Assembly: GCA_000277445.1 (NCBI GenBank)
Contig: AJWJ01000167.1
Location: forward strand, 1 to 42,681
DNA length: 42,681 nucleotides
Source of the DNA: Polysphondylium violaceum
Lineage: Eukaryota > Evosea > Eumycetozoa > Dictyosteliales > Dictyosteliaceae
Direction of reading: 5' to 3'
A program made the position numbers and the translations under genes. Positions 20,341 through 31,351 of this stretch are shown in pieces; positions within the stretch are counted from its first letter, which is position 1; every line of letters starts with the position of its first letter. The notes under the pieces were generated by a model that saw only the letters and a program-made list of their open reading frames with translations, was not told the origin of the DNA and did no database searches.

Positions 20341-22151
20341 ATGAGTGGTATGTATCTGATTGTTATATATCTAAATTTATAAATACGATTGATTGACGAC
20401 TGACACAATATCACACATTTTATAGACAAAAAGAAATCTAGCAGCAGCTCTTCAAAAGAAGAAAAAGATTACCAAATCAAACCAGAAAAAACCCCATTAT
20501 TAGATACCTCTAAATGGCCACTCTTATTAAAGAACTATGATCAACTCTTGGTTCGTACTGGTCACTACACCCCAATTCCAAACGGTCACTCCCCACTCAA
20601 GAGACCAATCAAGGAATACGTCAAGTATGTAATTAATTCTTAATTTGAGATAATTCGATTTACTAACGCTAATTCAACAATTTTAGATATGGTATTATTA
20701 ATCTTGATAAACCATCAAATCCATCATCACATGAAGTTGTAGCTTGGATTAGATCAATTCTTAGAGTACAAAAGACAGGTCACAGTGGTACTTTGGATCC
20801 AAAGGTTACTGGTTGTTTGATTGTTTGTGTTGAAAGAGCCACTCGTTTGGTTAAATCTCAACAAGGTGCCGGTAAGGAATATATTGGTATTGTCAGATTA
20901 CACAGCGCCATCGACGGTACTCACGAACTCAGCAAGGCTGTCGACACCTTGACTGGTGCCCTCTTCCAAAGACCACCACAAAAGTCTGCCGTTAAAAAGA
21001 GACTCAGAGTCCGTACCATTCATCAAAGCAAACTTTTAGAGTATGACCCAGAAAGAAACCTCGGTTTGGTTTGGGTTGATTGTGAAGCCGGTACCTATAT
21101 TCGTACCCTTTGCATCCACATTGGTCTTTTGATGGGTGTTGGTGGTCACATGCAAGAGTTGCGTAGAGTTCGTTCAGGTATCATGAGCGAAAAGGAGGGT
21201 ATGGTCACCATGCACGACGTCAAGGATGCTCAATACGAGTATGACAACACCAAGGACGAAACTTATCTCCGTCGTGTCATCCAACCACTCGAAGCCATTC
21301 TCACCAACTACAAGCGTATCGTCGTCAAGGACAGCGCTGTCAATGCCATTTGCTACGGTGCCAAACTCATGATCCCAGGTCTCCTTCGTTACGAACAAGA
21401 CATTGAAGCCAACCAAGAAGTTGTCTTGATCACCACTAAGGGTGAAGCCATTGCTATTGGTATCGCTCAAATGACCACTGCCAGCATGGCCACCTGTGAC
21501 CACGGTGTTGTTGCTACCATCAAGAGAGTTATTCTCGATAGAGATGTCTATCCAAACAGATGGGGTTTAGGTCCAAAAGCCCAAAAGAAGAAGGCTATGA
21601 TCAAGGCTGGTGAACTCGACAAATATGGTAAACCAAATGAAAAGACTCCAAAGGAATGGACCAACACTTACCAATACTACACTGGTTCCACTGATGCCGC
21701 CCCAGCTGCTGCCGCCACCACTCCATCTAAAGCTGCCGAACCAGTCAAAGCTGCCAAGGAAGAAAAGATGAAATCTGCCGACTCTAGCGACGAAGAAGTT
21801 GTTGAAAAGAAAAAGGAAAAGAAGGAAGAAAAGAAGGAAGACAAGAAATCATCCAAGAAATCAAAGAAAGACGACTCTGATGACGAGAAAATGAAGGAAT
21901 CCTCTGATGATGAAAAAGCCAAAAAGAAGAGCGAAAAGAAAGAAAAGGAAGAAAAGAAGGAAAAGAAATCCTCCAAGAAATCATCCAAGAAAGACGACTC
22001 TGACGACGAAAAGAAGGAAAAGAAAGAAAAGAAAGAAAAGAAATCCTCCAAAAAAGACGACTCTGATGATGAAAAGAAGGAAAAGAAAGATAAAAAGAGA
22101 AAGAGCTCTGAAGAATCTTCAAAAGATAAAAAGAAAAAGAAGAGCGAATAA
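20341..22151 (+). CDS. cbf5: dyskerin / CBF5, H/ACA snoRNP pseudouridine synthase
   Basis: Three exons: 20341-20347 (seven bases: ATG AGT G), 20426-20624 and 20687-22151 (556 aa). The protein begins [10 protein letters not shown]. The dyskerin N-terminal domain (YQIKPEK...[17 protein letters not shown]) precedes the TruB catalytic domain, with catalytic Asp near 106 in [11 protein letters not shown], then [15 protein letters not shown] and [16 protein letters not shown] domain follows (about 300-375), ending GVVATIKRV and RWGLGPKA. The enzyme isomerises uridines in rRNA and snRNA guided by H/ACA RNAs in the nucleolus, and in other eukaryotes also stabilises telomerase RNA. The tail of about 150 residues is Lys/Glu/Ser-rich with repeated DDSDDEK blocks that fit casein kinase 2 sites and nucleolar targeting. 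Both introns open with GTATGT. Confidence 0.97.
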
Positions 22152-22277
22152 GCTTTTTGTTTCCAATTTGATTTAGAACTTTTAATCATTCAATCAATCA
22201 ATCAATCAATAATCTCATAAACAAAAAAAAAAAAAAAAAAACAAACCATAATCAATAAATTAAAATTATATCTATAT

Positions 22278-23021
22278 CTAATCTTTATTTAATACCTTCA
22301 TTTTATTGCCATCCGATGATGACTTTTTCTTGAGCAATATCTTTTTAATTTTTTTCAAAGGTGATTGAAATTCATTTTCCAAAACAAAGTATTTGAATAG
22401 TGGATAGATAAAGAATCTCAGGGTGAATAAAAGAAATATGATAAAGACAAAAATAGAGGTTGGTTGAGTAAATTCGCGAGACCAGGGTTTGCCGAGACTC
22501 CATTTACCATCGATACAAATTCTACCACGTTGATCCAATTCATTTTCTCTACACAACATGCATTTATGATTAATGCATGAGAGTCCTACTCCGCACCATT
22601 GCATGCTGTTATCTTGATAGGGACAATCAACATTTAAAAAAGGATGATTGTCAAATGATTCACACTCACCTTCATCATTACAATATTCATTTAAATTACA
22701 TGTACTTTCATCTACGGTACCTGGTTTACATGTGCCACACTATTTTTGTATTTATTTTTATTAGTAGTGTTTCAAAATAACATATATAGATATACTTACC
22801 AAACCTTCTGTTGTGTTGAGCATATTCTCTTTATAAAACTTTATTTTATTATGGGCACATCCTTTGTTTGTTATCAACATGTTGTTGTATCGTAGTATAG
22901 CTCTGGACATGGGGCCTTCACAAGAGCCCATTGGAGGCATATCGTATTTCATTAATGCACATTGCGAATTGACATTATTAACAATGATTAATAAAATAAT
23001 GATGATTGAAATTTTAAACAT
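22278..23021 (-). CDS. Cys-rich type I membrane protein, unknown function
   Basis: Two exons: 23021-22800 and 22739-22278, with a 60-nt intron opening GTAAGT (227 aa). The first 19-20 residues (MFKISIIIILLIIVNNVNSQ) form a signal peptide. The ectodomain is rich in Cys spaced like an EGF-like or knottin module (CGTCKPG, STCNLNEYCNDEGEC, WCGVGLSCINHKCMLC), the first module being created at the splice. A transmembrane helix lies near 170-189 (IFVFIIFLLFTLRFFIYPLF), followed by a Lys/Ser-rich cytosolic tail. I do not recognise the family. It converges on CBF5 with 126 bp between stops. Confidence 0.82.
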
Positions 23022-23526
23022 TCTATTTCTCTATTGTTCAATTACTATTTTATTAAAATAAATAGCTAGGCTCAAAAAAAGATTTATTCTAGATTTGTAA
23101 AAATTTTTTTGTTTTGTGAAAGTGAAACATGATAACTTAGGCAATTTGAATTTGCTCATTTCCCGATAGAAGATTTTTTACTTTAACTAATACCCCAAAT
23201 CATTTTTTCCCTTCTCTTTATGATTAATATTTCATTCCAATTCATAGTTTATAGTTTCATTTCAATACCCCATAATTTTAACTCTTTTAGAAAAAAAACC
23301 ATCGGGGCCCGAAATCATCAGATATTTTCAAAAAAAGAATAAAATCAAAAAAAAATCAATTTTTTTTCACAAAAATTCCTGATTTTTGTGGGGTTAAAAA
23401 TATAACACCTAGTCATCATTTCTCAATCATCTATCAATCAATAAAGCACCACTGTTATTCTATTCTTGTACATATAATATTTAAATATAGAAAAAAAGAG
23501 TGCGTTTATGATTGAGTAAAATAAAA
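23022..23526. promoter_or_regulatory. bidirectional promoter region
   Basis: This gap separates two divergent membrane-protein genes. A GC islet with the palindrome GGGCCC (23305-23310) sits between A tracts about 215 bp upstream of the plus-strand start. A three-codon ORF (ATG ATT GAG TAA, 23508-23519) ends 7 nt before the main ATG and could act as a minimal upstream ORF if it lies within the mRNA. Confidence 0.4.
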
Positions 23527-24552
23527 ATGGAGCCAGAGTACACAGATAGTAAAGTAAAAATAAAGAGAGTGCTTGTGGGTGTTTTTGTGATCTCAACATT
23601 GTTATTTATTGCGGGAACAGTGTTATTTTTTATAATGTTTTTGCCAACCTATGAAACTGCAAAAGGATTCACAAAGTCACAGTGCGTGGTCACAAATCTT
23701 ACCATTGTTTCAGAGCCATCTTCGTCATCCTCTTGTTCCAATTTAAATGAGCCATGGTGGGGGTATTGGCTGGGATACAGCTCATTCAACGGAGGATCGA
23801 ATCCAAGTGGGGAGAGTAATAATTTACTGTATTCCCCATTCAACAATGACCACTCTCTGGAGCCAAGGAGTTTGGTGGTTGATCAATTACAGATCACCTC
23901 TCTATTGGAACAAGATCAATTAGAAGCATATGAAGCAGCAGCAGCATCATCTTCGTCCCAGGGCAACTCATGTTTCCAAGTGGAATGGAGTGTTTTTTTC
24001 AAAGAAACGGTCGAGGGAGGTGGCCAGAGTGACACCTCGGTCATTCAGAGTCTGTGGACCAACCAAAGAGCTTTGGCCAACACATGGTTGACCTACTATC
24101 AATTGAATTCAAATCATATATGCTTTTATGACAAAAATAATATCTCACACGCATCGTGGACTCAGTTACCACCCTATTTGTATGTTTGGACCATCCCCAT
24201 TTTATGCATAGGATTCTTTGGCGCAGTGTTGAGTGCCATTGTGTGGGTGATACTCAAGAGAAAAGAAAAGAACCTATTGTTGGTCGATCAACAAGACATC
24301 AAGCACTTGTATCGTGATTCACAACAAAGTATAGATTACAGATCCAGAGAGCCTCTATTAATAGAACACAAACAAAAACAACCTAAACAGCAACAACAAA
24401 AAAATAGAAGCAACAGTAATGGAAGCAATCATGGCAGTAGTGGTAGTTTTGGAAATAAAAGTAATCCAAATTTACCAGTTTACTCATTCAATAACAATCT
24501 ACGCTATAGTAAAGATTTAGCCTCGGAGATTAATATAGAAATAAACAACTAA
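23527..24552 (+). CDS. two-pass membrane protein resembling BK-channel beta subunits
   Basis: A single exon of 341 aa from ATG 23527 (a TTG 15 nt upstream is in frame but unlikely to start). The N-terminus is short and basic, then TM1 (about 14-38, VLVGVFVISTLLFIAGTVLF) and an ectodomain of about 175 residues with several Cys and Asn-X-Ser/Thr sites. TM2 (about 221-245, WTIPILCIGFFGAVLSAIVW) leads to a long Gln/Ser/Asn-rich cytosolic tail. The two-TM topology with a large outside loop, and the join LPTYETAKGFTKSQCVVTNLT, recall calcium-activated potassium-channel beta subunits (KCNMB). The match is by pattern and may reflect topology alone. Confidence 0.78.
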   Translation: MEPEYTDSKVKIKRVLVGVFVISTLLFIAGTVLFFIMFLPTYETAKGFTKSQCVVTNLTIVSEPSSSSSCSNLNEPWWGYWLGYSSFNGGSNPSGESNNLLYSPFNNDHSLEPRSLVVDQLQITSLLEQDQLEAYEAAAASSSSQGNSCFQVEWSVFFKETVEGGGQSDTSVIQSLWTNQRALANTWLTYYQLNSNHICFYDKNNISHASWTQLPPYLYVWTIPILCIGFFGAVLSAIVWVILKRKEKNLLLVDQQDIKHLYRDSQQSIDYRSREPLLIEHKQKQPKQQQQKNRSNSNGSNHGSSGSFGNKSNPNLPVYSFNNNLRYSKDLASEINIEINN

Positions 24553-25257
24553 TTGGTGGTGTATAATAGTTCAGTAGTGTGGTATTATGATGATCAAAAT
24601 ACTTTACAAATCTACATGCACCACACATCAGTGGTGGAAAAAAAAATCAAAAAAATAGATCTAGATATAAACTGTAATAATAGTAGTAGTACTAGCATGC
24701 ATAACATCATCATCAGCACCAAATCACTTCACCAACAAACAACAAACAAAACAACAATACAAATACTATGTTTTAGTAATAAATATTTTATTATCATACA
24801 TATTTAATAAATATTATAACTTTCATTCCAAAACCCAATATAATTCTTATTTATTTGTATGAGTGTAAAAATAATCACGCTATTTTGGACAAAAACTAAG
24901 AATGATCGGAAATGATTTCTTTATCATCTATTTTCAAATAAAATCAGTAAAATCAAAAAAAATTTTAAAAATTTTTTCAAAATGAATCAACAACGGTGGG
25001 TGTTGTCTATTTTTCAAACACTCTTTTTAGAATACATATAACTCAAATTTATAACCAACTCACACCCCACACTCAGCACACTCACGTTATCATACATTTA
25101 AAGAAGTGTTGTGCTCATATATAGCAAGCAAACAAACAAACAAACAAGCAAGCAAATATTTAGTTGTTTGCCATTACTAGTGTTTATACTACTATTGTTA
25201 TTGTTGTGATATATAGATATATTATATTGGATATTGTGTAGTTGTATGATATAGAAA
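24553..25257. promoter_or_regulatory. gap upstream of the Ste20-family kinase
   Basis: The first part is the 3' region of the membrane-protein gene. A short open frame continues from 24553 to 24807 but looks like untranslated, repeat-rich sequence. The right part is a promoter with a CAAA/GCAA tetranucleotide run at about 25124-25156 and a CA-rich stretch at 25060-25085. No gene is supported. Confidence 0.4.
25124..25156. repeat. CAAA/GCAA tetranucleotide repeat
   Basis: Eight imperfect 4-nt units lie about 100 bp upstream of the Ste20-family kinase start, probably in the 5' untranslated region. Confidence 0.7.
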
Positions 25258-28200
25258 ATGATAAAGAATGTTGTTTCGCCCATGATGATGACACCAAAGA
25301 AATCGATGGACGAACAGTTGAAAGAGATTGAGGTGTTGAAACAGCAGCTCAGGGAGGAACGCGAGCAGTTGGAGAGGGACAAGGGACAGTTTGACGAGGA
25401 TAGAAAGATCATATTTGACTCGCTGTCAAAGTGCATAGGGTCGGGCAGCGCCAACATTGGCAAAAACATATCAAAGGCCTTGAAAAAGGCGGAAAAGGTG
25501 TCAAAGAAGGCGAATGGCGCTGGAAATGGCGGCCACCACAGCTCGATGCCGTTGGCGTCGGTCGAGATCAGTAATCTTACGCACAGCAGTGGACAGATTG
25601 GACAGAGCATTGGTACCCCATTCAATGTGCAGCACAAGGTGCACGTCGACTTTGACTATAAGTGGACGACCGCCATCGAGGGCCAGGATTTCAGCCAGGT
25701 CTTTGAGTTTATCGAGACACTGGGCACTGGTAGCTATGGTACCGTACATAAGGCCATACACAAGGACACCCATTTTACATTGGCCACCAAAGTCATCCCT
25801 TTGCAAGACTCTGAGGAGATTGAAAAGGAGATCTCCATCCTCAAGAAATGCAAGAGTCCCAACATTGTCAGCTACTTTGGGTCCTGCCATCAGGGCGAGA
25901 ATCTGTGGATTCTCATGGACTACTGCAGCCTGGGGTCCATCAGAGACATGCTGGATCTCTCGGAAAAGACCCTCTCGGAAAAACAAGTGGCCGTCGTTGT
26001 GCAACAGGCCCTCAAAGGCCTTCATTATCTCCATTCAAATCAAATCATTCATCGTGATATCAAAGCTGCCAACATTCTCTTAAACGACGATGCCACTGTA
26101 AAGCTGGCGGGTATGTATTGTTTACGCTAGGTAGGGAGAGTCGCGATACTAATACTATAGAACACTACTAGATTTTGGTGTAAGTGCCCAATTGGACGAT
26201 GCAATGTCCAAGTCAACAGACTTTATCGGCACACCCTTGTGGATGCCACCCGAGATTATACAAAAGAAGCCCTACAACAATAAGTGCGATATATGGAGTC
26301 TTGGCATCAGCATTATCGAGATGATTGAGGGATATCCCCCATTTTGGAAGATGCCTCCCACCAGAGCCATGCTGATGATACCCAATAAACAGGCACCTAC
26401 ACTCACTAAACCCGCCCAATATTCCAAAGAGTTGAATGACTTTCTGTCATTGTGTTGTCAAAAGGATCCAGAGAAAAGACCCTCGGCATTGGATCTCCTC
26501 AGTCATGCATGGATGGCTGCAAACTCTGTCGCCTCTAATATCGAGGTCCTCAGACCCATCATTGACGAGTGTCTCAAGAAGGCAAGTGCGAGAAAGAAGA
26601 AAACAGCAGAGTTGCAAAAGAAATCAGGTGGCGTCGGTATCAAAGAGAAACAAAACAGCAAGGATAGTAAAGGCAGTGCAGGCAGTAATCCCGACGAAGC
26701 AGATTCATTCAATACATTTATTCTAAAGACTACCGTAAATAATAGCAATAGCAATAACAACAATAACAACAACAACAACAATAATAATGACTCGCCTTGT
26801 TCATCAGAGGATGAATTGGACTGTGGTACAATGATTACCAAAGATGATGACGACAACGATACCAATGCATCGGCCACCACCATTCCAGCATTTATTGCGG
26901 CCCTGAGAAAAACATTGACCAAAGAGAACCAAGTGTCTCGATCACCACCCTCCAATCCCCTCCCTCCCATTCCAAATGGTGTAAATAAGTTTAGCAATAG
27001 TAATAATAGTAATAATAGTAATAGTAGTAATAGTAGTAATAATGGTAATACATCAACAACAAACACTAATCTCCAAGAACTGCTAGACAAGAACCAAGAT
27101 ACCCTAAAGGAATATATTCAACAACAATTGGATAAACTCAAAAAAGATATCTTGTTGGATGTATCAAATCTTTTAAATGAAAAGTTATCAAGTGTAAATA
27201 GCTCTCCATCTAAACCAACAACCGGTGGGTTTATTCAACTATCTCATGCGTCCTCAAGTAATAATGTATCAAATAATAGTAATAGCAATAGTAGCTCTGT
27301 ATCAAATATATTTAAGAAATTCCCAACACCTCCACCAGCACCATTGGTATCTAGTCAAAAGAACAATAGTACTCAAATATCAGATAATGTAAATAGTAGC
27401 AACAATAACCCAACACCATCCAAGCCACCTATCGTCCACAATAACAGAAGATCAAGAGAGATGGATAGTGTGATAAATAACTTTAACAATCTCAACACCA
27501 GACCACCCTCACCCAAACCTAACTCTTTTAATCGTCCAAATTCTCCATTTAGGAAATCAATTGGTGCAAATAATAATAGACCATTATCTCCACCTCCAAA
27601 TAATAATAATAACAATAATAGACCATTGTCTCCACAACCAAATAATAATGGCAATAATAGACCATTATCTCCACAACCTACAACTACAACCACTACAACA
27701 ACAACGACAACAACAACAGATAATGAAACAATAGTGAATGGTGAACCAATTTCACCAGCAAATAGAGCAAAGCCTCAACCACCACCTCCAAGACAACCAG
27801 TTGGAAAACCTTCACCAAAGAGAGCACCATCTCCATCGGTCAGAAGATCAACATCACTTTCACCCCAACCAGTGGTTTCTTCACCAAGCAAAGAGAGATT
27901 ACCACCCCCACTTCCACCTCCCAGAGTTGGAGGTGCATCAGTATCATCACCATCAACTCCCTTAAACTCGTCACCATCTGCATCTAAAATCTCTGCACCA
28001 TTCAATGTATCAAAGTCACCCGGTTCACCATACGTTCCACCAAGACCCAGAACCCCATCCTCTTCGTCACCAAGTCAAAGCGGTGCACCACTTGTAAATA
28101 AAAGATTAAGTCAATCCATGACATCCAGTCAACTCAAATCCCAATTACACGGAAGTAGTAGCAATGGTAGCAATGGTAGTCACGGCAGCGCAGGCCCCAG

Positions 28201-28600
28201 TATTGGAGTCTCGACTGGAAACACTAAAAGACTCTCATCGACAATGTCACCAATCCTTCTCAGCAGTCCCGGTGGTCTCGGGGCACCCAAACAACCATCC
28301 TCGCTTCGTACCAGCGGTGGCAGTGGATTTTCCATTGAAAAGCCTCATACACCCTCTGCCGAAAAAAGAGCCATACCAGTGCCTTCACCAGCACCATCTA
28401 CAAAATCATTCAACTATACACCATCAACTCCATCCACCACCACAACCACCACAACGACTACCACCACACCACCACTTCAATCTGTAAATTCCAAAGACAA
28501 AGACAATTTATCTGGATCATTTCGAAAGAAATCCGTGATCAAACCCCTTACCTCTGTGAAATCCATTTTTTCACCACTAAAAAAAGTGGAAAAGAATTAA
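25258..28600 (+). CDS. Ste20-family Ser/Thr kinase with long low-complexity tail
   Basis: Two exons: 25258-26110 and 26172-28600, with a 61-nt intron opening GTATGT (1093 aa). Residues about 18-60 form a charged coiled coil (EQLKEIEVLKQQLREEREQL). The kinase domain spans about 150-400: glycine loop GTGSYGTV, Lys178 in TLATKVI, HRDIKAAN with catalytic Asp267, and DFG with Asp285 created across the splice (G|AT). The activation loop is GTPLWMPPE, the Ste20-group signature, followed by DIWSLGISIIEMIEGYPPF as in MST/GCK kinases. The remaining 650 residues are Asn-, Ser- and Pro-rich with repeats NNRPLSPQP and many proline-directed Ser/Thr sites, plus a short coiled-coil (LQELLDKNQDTLKEYIQQQ). Its pathway cannot be told from sequence. 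Confidence 0.93.
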
Positions 28601-28939
28601 CCAATAAAATATTTTATGTATATATTTATAAATTATATTATATTATTTATTTATTTCTTTTTTTATGAAAATTTATTTATTGATTTCCAAATAATTTTAT
28701 AGAGTAAAAAAGACAGAGGATATGTGGTCGAAAAGAAATGATTCCAAAAAAGATGGAATTTTAAATAAAATTTTATTTATGACTATTTTTACATTAAATA
28801 TGTTTTGTTTTGTTGGTTTGTTTGTTTTGGTTTTCATTTACATTGGATTGTTAATATTGATATAGTTGACTATTTTTTGATTATTTACATTATTTACTTA
28901 TTTTTTTTTTTTTTTTTCTTATTTGATATTTAAATATTA
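28601..28939. other. AT-rich gap between convergent genes
   Basis: About 340 bp of T-rich sequence hold the 3' ends of the kinase gene and the small minus-strand gene. T runs occur at 28902-28918. I see nothing else in it. Confidence 0.5.
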
Positions 28940-29335
28940 TTATAACTTTTTAGATAAACAACATTGAGTATAAATATCACTAAGCAAAGTTTCCAATTCT
29001 TCTTTGGAAAAATCTCTCTTTTTGGAAAATGATTTGGCCCAAGAGAAGTTTCTCATTCTAGCGTCTTGAATTGGATTAATGATATCTCCATCTTCGTAAA
29101 TGGAACAACAATATCTATCGCCCAAAGAATTAACATCGTGGCTACCATTAGAAGATGAGGAAGAGGCTCTAGTGAATGAATTGGAAGGACCTTCAGAAAC
29201 TGCTGTTTGTGTCTTCCAACACATAATGAAAAAGCTTTCCAATTGAATTGGATGGTAGAAACTGTATTTGTTGTTACCAAACTTTCTAGAACATTCGAGC
29301 TCTAATGAGCAAATTAATTCTTGTTGAGGAACCAT
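28940..29335 (-). CDS. small conserved-looking protein of unknown function
   Basis: A single exon of 131 aa from the ATG at 29335 (an in-frame TTG further out at 29356 is a less likely start). The protein begins MVPQQELICSLELECSRKFG and has a Ser-rich loop (RASSSSSNGS). It contains several Cys and ends DIYTQCCLSKKL. The composition is balanced and not low-complexity overall, and the ATG is preceded by an A/T-rich leader. No domain was recognised. It is soluble, with no signal peptide or membrane segment. Confidence 0.7.
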   Translation of the reverse strand: MVPQQELICSLELECSRKFGNNKYSFYHPIQLESFFIMCWKTQTAVSEGPSNSFTRASSSSSNGSHDVNSLGDRYCCSIYEDGDIINPIQDARMRNFSWAKSFSKKRDFSKEELETLLSDIYTQCCLSKKL

Positions 29336-31351
29336 TGTATTATCTTTTGGAAGCAAGAGGCGGAAATAAATAAATAAATATCTATGTACAGAAAATAAAA
29401 AGAAAAAGAAAAAAAGAACTCTACTATTCTATGGGGTCCTTGAGACTACTACTGCTACTACTACTGCTAGAGAGTTGGATTGCTATTACTTAGAAGAACA
29501 AGATAATTACAACAATTGTTTTGGACACTTCTCCATCAATATTTATATTGGATCATATGAAAATTCTAAATTGCAAAAAAGAAAATTAAATTAAAAAATT
29601 GAAATTAATAAATTGAAATTCTATTAAATCACTGATGAATGGGGGGTTGGGGTGGCAAAAGGCATCAATTTAAATTGATGGTGATCTGAGGGGGTGTGCC
29701 AAATTTGAATTAAAAAAAAGTTAAAAATAAAAAAAGTGGCTAAAAAAAAAAATTTCATAAAAAAAAAAAACCAACATTCTCTATTTTAACAATTAGAGGC
29801 CTCTCAAACGATTGGTAGAGGTGCATAGTGATTGAGATATCGATTGTGATGTAATCTTTGATAGATTTAATAAAATGACACTACTCTTGAGTGGTATAGA
29901 TATATATTTAGAGTATGTGGTGGTTTTGTAAAATGAGCTTGTTTGTCTTGTATGATGATGGATGATGTGAGTGTCTATGGGTGGGTATGATGCAGTTTAT
30001 ATTTGTATATTGTATATCTATCTATGTACCTACTACTACTTATGTACTTTGGTTGTATGTGTGTGGATAGGACTTTTCTAATTTACACTAATACCTCAAT
30101 AGGAAATTTTTTTGGATTTTTTATTTATTCCAATCAAAAAATTGAAAAAAATTGAAAAAAATTAAAAATAAATTAAAAATATCTTCAATCAGAGAAATTT
30201 AGAAAAAAAAAAAAAAATAAAAAGAAAATAATCAAAAACACCACATATCTTGAATAATGCAAAGGAATCATTAAATTTATCATAATGTTGATTATTTATT
30301 TGCATTATTTGTGGTATTCAATCAAAAAATTGATCAATATCTTCAATCAAAACACTTTTGCTAATAATTTTGTTGATAAATAATGATGATTCATGATTCA
30401 TAATTATGATTATTCATTATTGTATGATTGTTTGATTGATTATTGATTATTTTATTTTATTTATTTTTGCTTTAGCACCCACCACTCTTCTCAATGATCA
30501 TTAGTAATATTTGCAGGTCGACACCAATTTTACAATAAACAAAAAAGAAAATTTACAACTATTGCCACTAGAGCCGAGGTATCAAATCTAATCATAAGAG
30601 TATACAACAAATTCAGTCGTAAAAAACATCGAGACGAGTGGGAAAAAACTCAGAGTGTGTGTCTATGGTTTTACTCGTTGAGAAATAATAATAATTCTTT
30701 GCACACATCAATATTTATATCTATGAAAAAACAGTTTGCAAAAGATACAGTTCTTCAACCACCCTGTAGAATTCTTTTGTTTTTAAAACAAAACTGAAAA
30801 AAATAATAGTTTTCTATAATTTTCTAAGTTTTGATTGTGTCCGATAATAATGTGGTAACTGTTCGGTGAATCACAAAAACGCCGAGCTGTTTGAAAAAAC
30901 AAATCTTCACAATGTTTTTGAGTTTTTTTTTTTTAGGTAAATAATTATTATTTTTTTTTTTTATTTTTTTTTCTATTTTTACAATTTATCTTTATTTGTA
31001 CTACTTTTTATATAAAATTGAACCCCACACAGATAGTGTACTTTTTATTTTTATTTTTTTATTTTTATTTTTAATTTATAGTGTTATTTATCAAGTATTA
31101 GTAGTGTTAGAAATAGCAGCAGCTATAGCGCATAGGAGTAGGAAATCAATAGGATATAAGAAGCACATACAATTGTATATTAGCAGGAGTGTAGTAGTAG
31201 CATTAGTCGTAGTTTAGTCAAGATTTATAATAGTAATAATAGTAGTAGTCGTGGTAGTGTTTAATAAATAGATATAAAGAGAAAAATACACGAAAATAAA
31301 CAAACAATATAGTCTAAATACTATCTAATAGTATTGTATATAGATATAAAA
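29336..31351. promoter_or_regulatory. 2 kb intergenic region between a small gene and ATG1
   Basis: I see no credible gene. Structures noted: an 18-bp perfect palindrome CATCAATTTAAATTGATG (29663-29680) beside G-rich blocks; a 10-bp palindrome AGAGGCCTCT (29795-29804); an 11-bp inverted repeat AATAATGCAAA/TTTGCATTATT (30253-30263 and 30299-30309) with outer ACCACA/TGTGGT; and long T tracts near 30920-30975. Less AT-rich stretches at about 30480-30640 may be a distal promoter or transcribed leader of ATG1. Confidence 0.45.
29663..29680. repeat. 18-bp perfect palindrome
   Basis: CATCAATTTAAATTGATG is self-complementary. It is set between a G-rich left flank (ggggggttggggtgg) and a right flank containing gggggtgtgcc. 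It is a candidate two-fold protein-binding site about 330 bp upstream of the small minus-strand gene. Confidence 0.55.

Noticed and set aside
20085-20344. Phe-rich open frames through the CBF5 promoter
   Set aside because: They are readings of T/C tracts and lack protein-like composition.
21677-22189. 170-codon open frame on the minus strand opposite the CBF5 tail
   Set aside because: It is the mirror of the Lys/Glu repeat and yields only Phe/Ser runs; CBF5 is certain on the plus strand.
23269-23275. CCCATAA, like the DUSE promoter box of dictyostelid small RNA genes
   Set aside because: No recognisable snRNA, snoRNA or class I RNA body (no GTTAGAA start or conserved 11-nt motif) follows within 100 nt.
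24553-24807. Open frame just after the BK-beta-like gene
   Set aside because: No ATG at its start, low-complexity Asn/Thr content, and position in a 3' region point to untranslated sequence.
26503-27090. 195-codon minus-strand frame opposite the Ste20-family kinase
   Set aside because: Poly-Leu arises from the complementary Asn/Ser repeats; no independent evidence.
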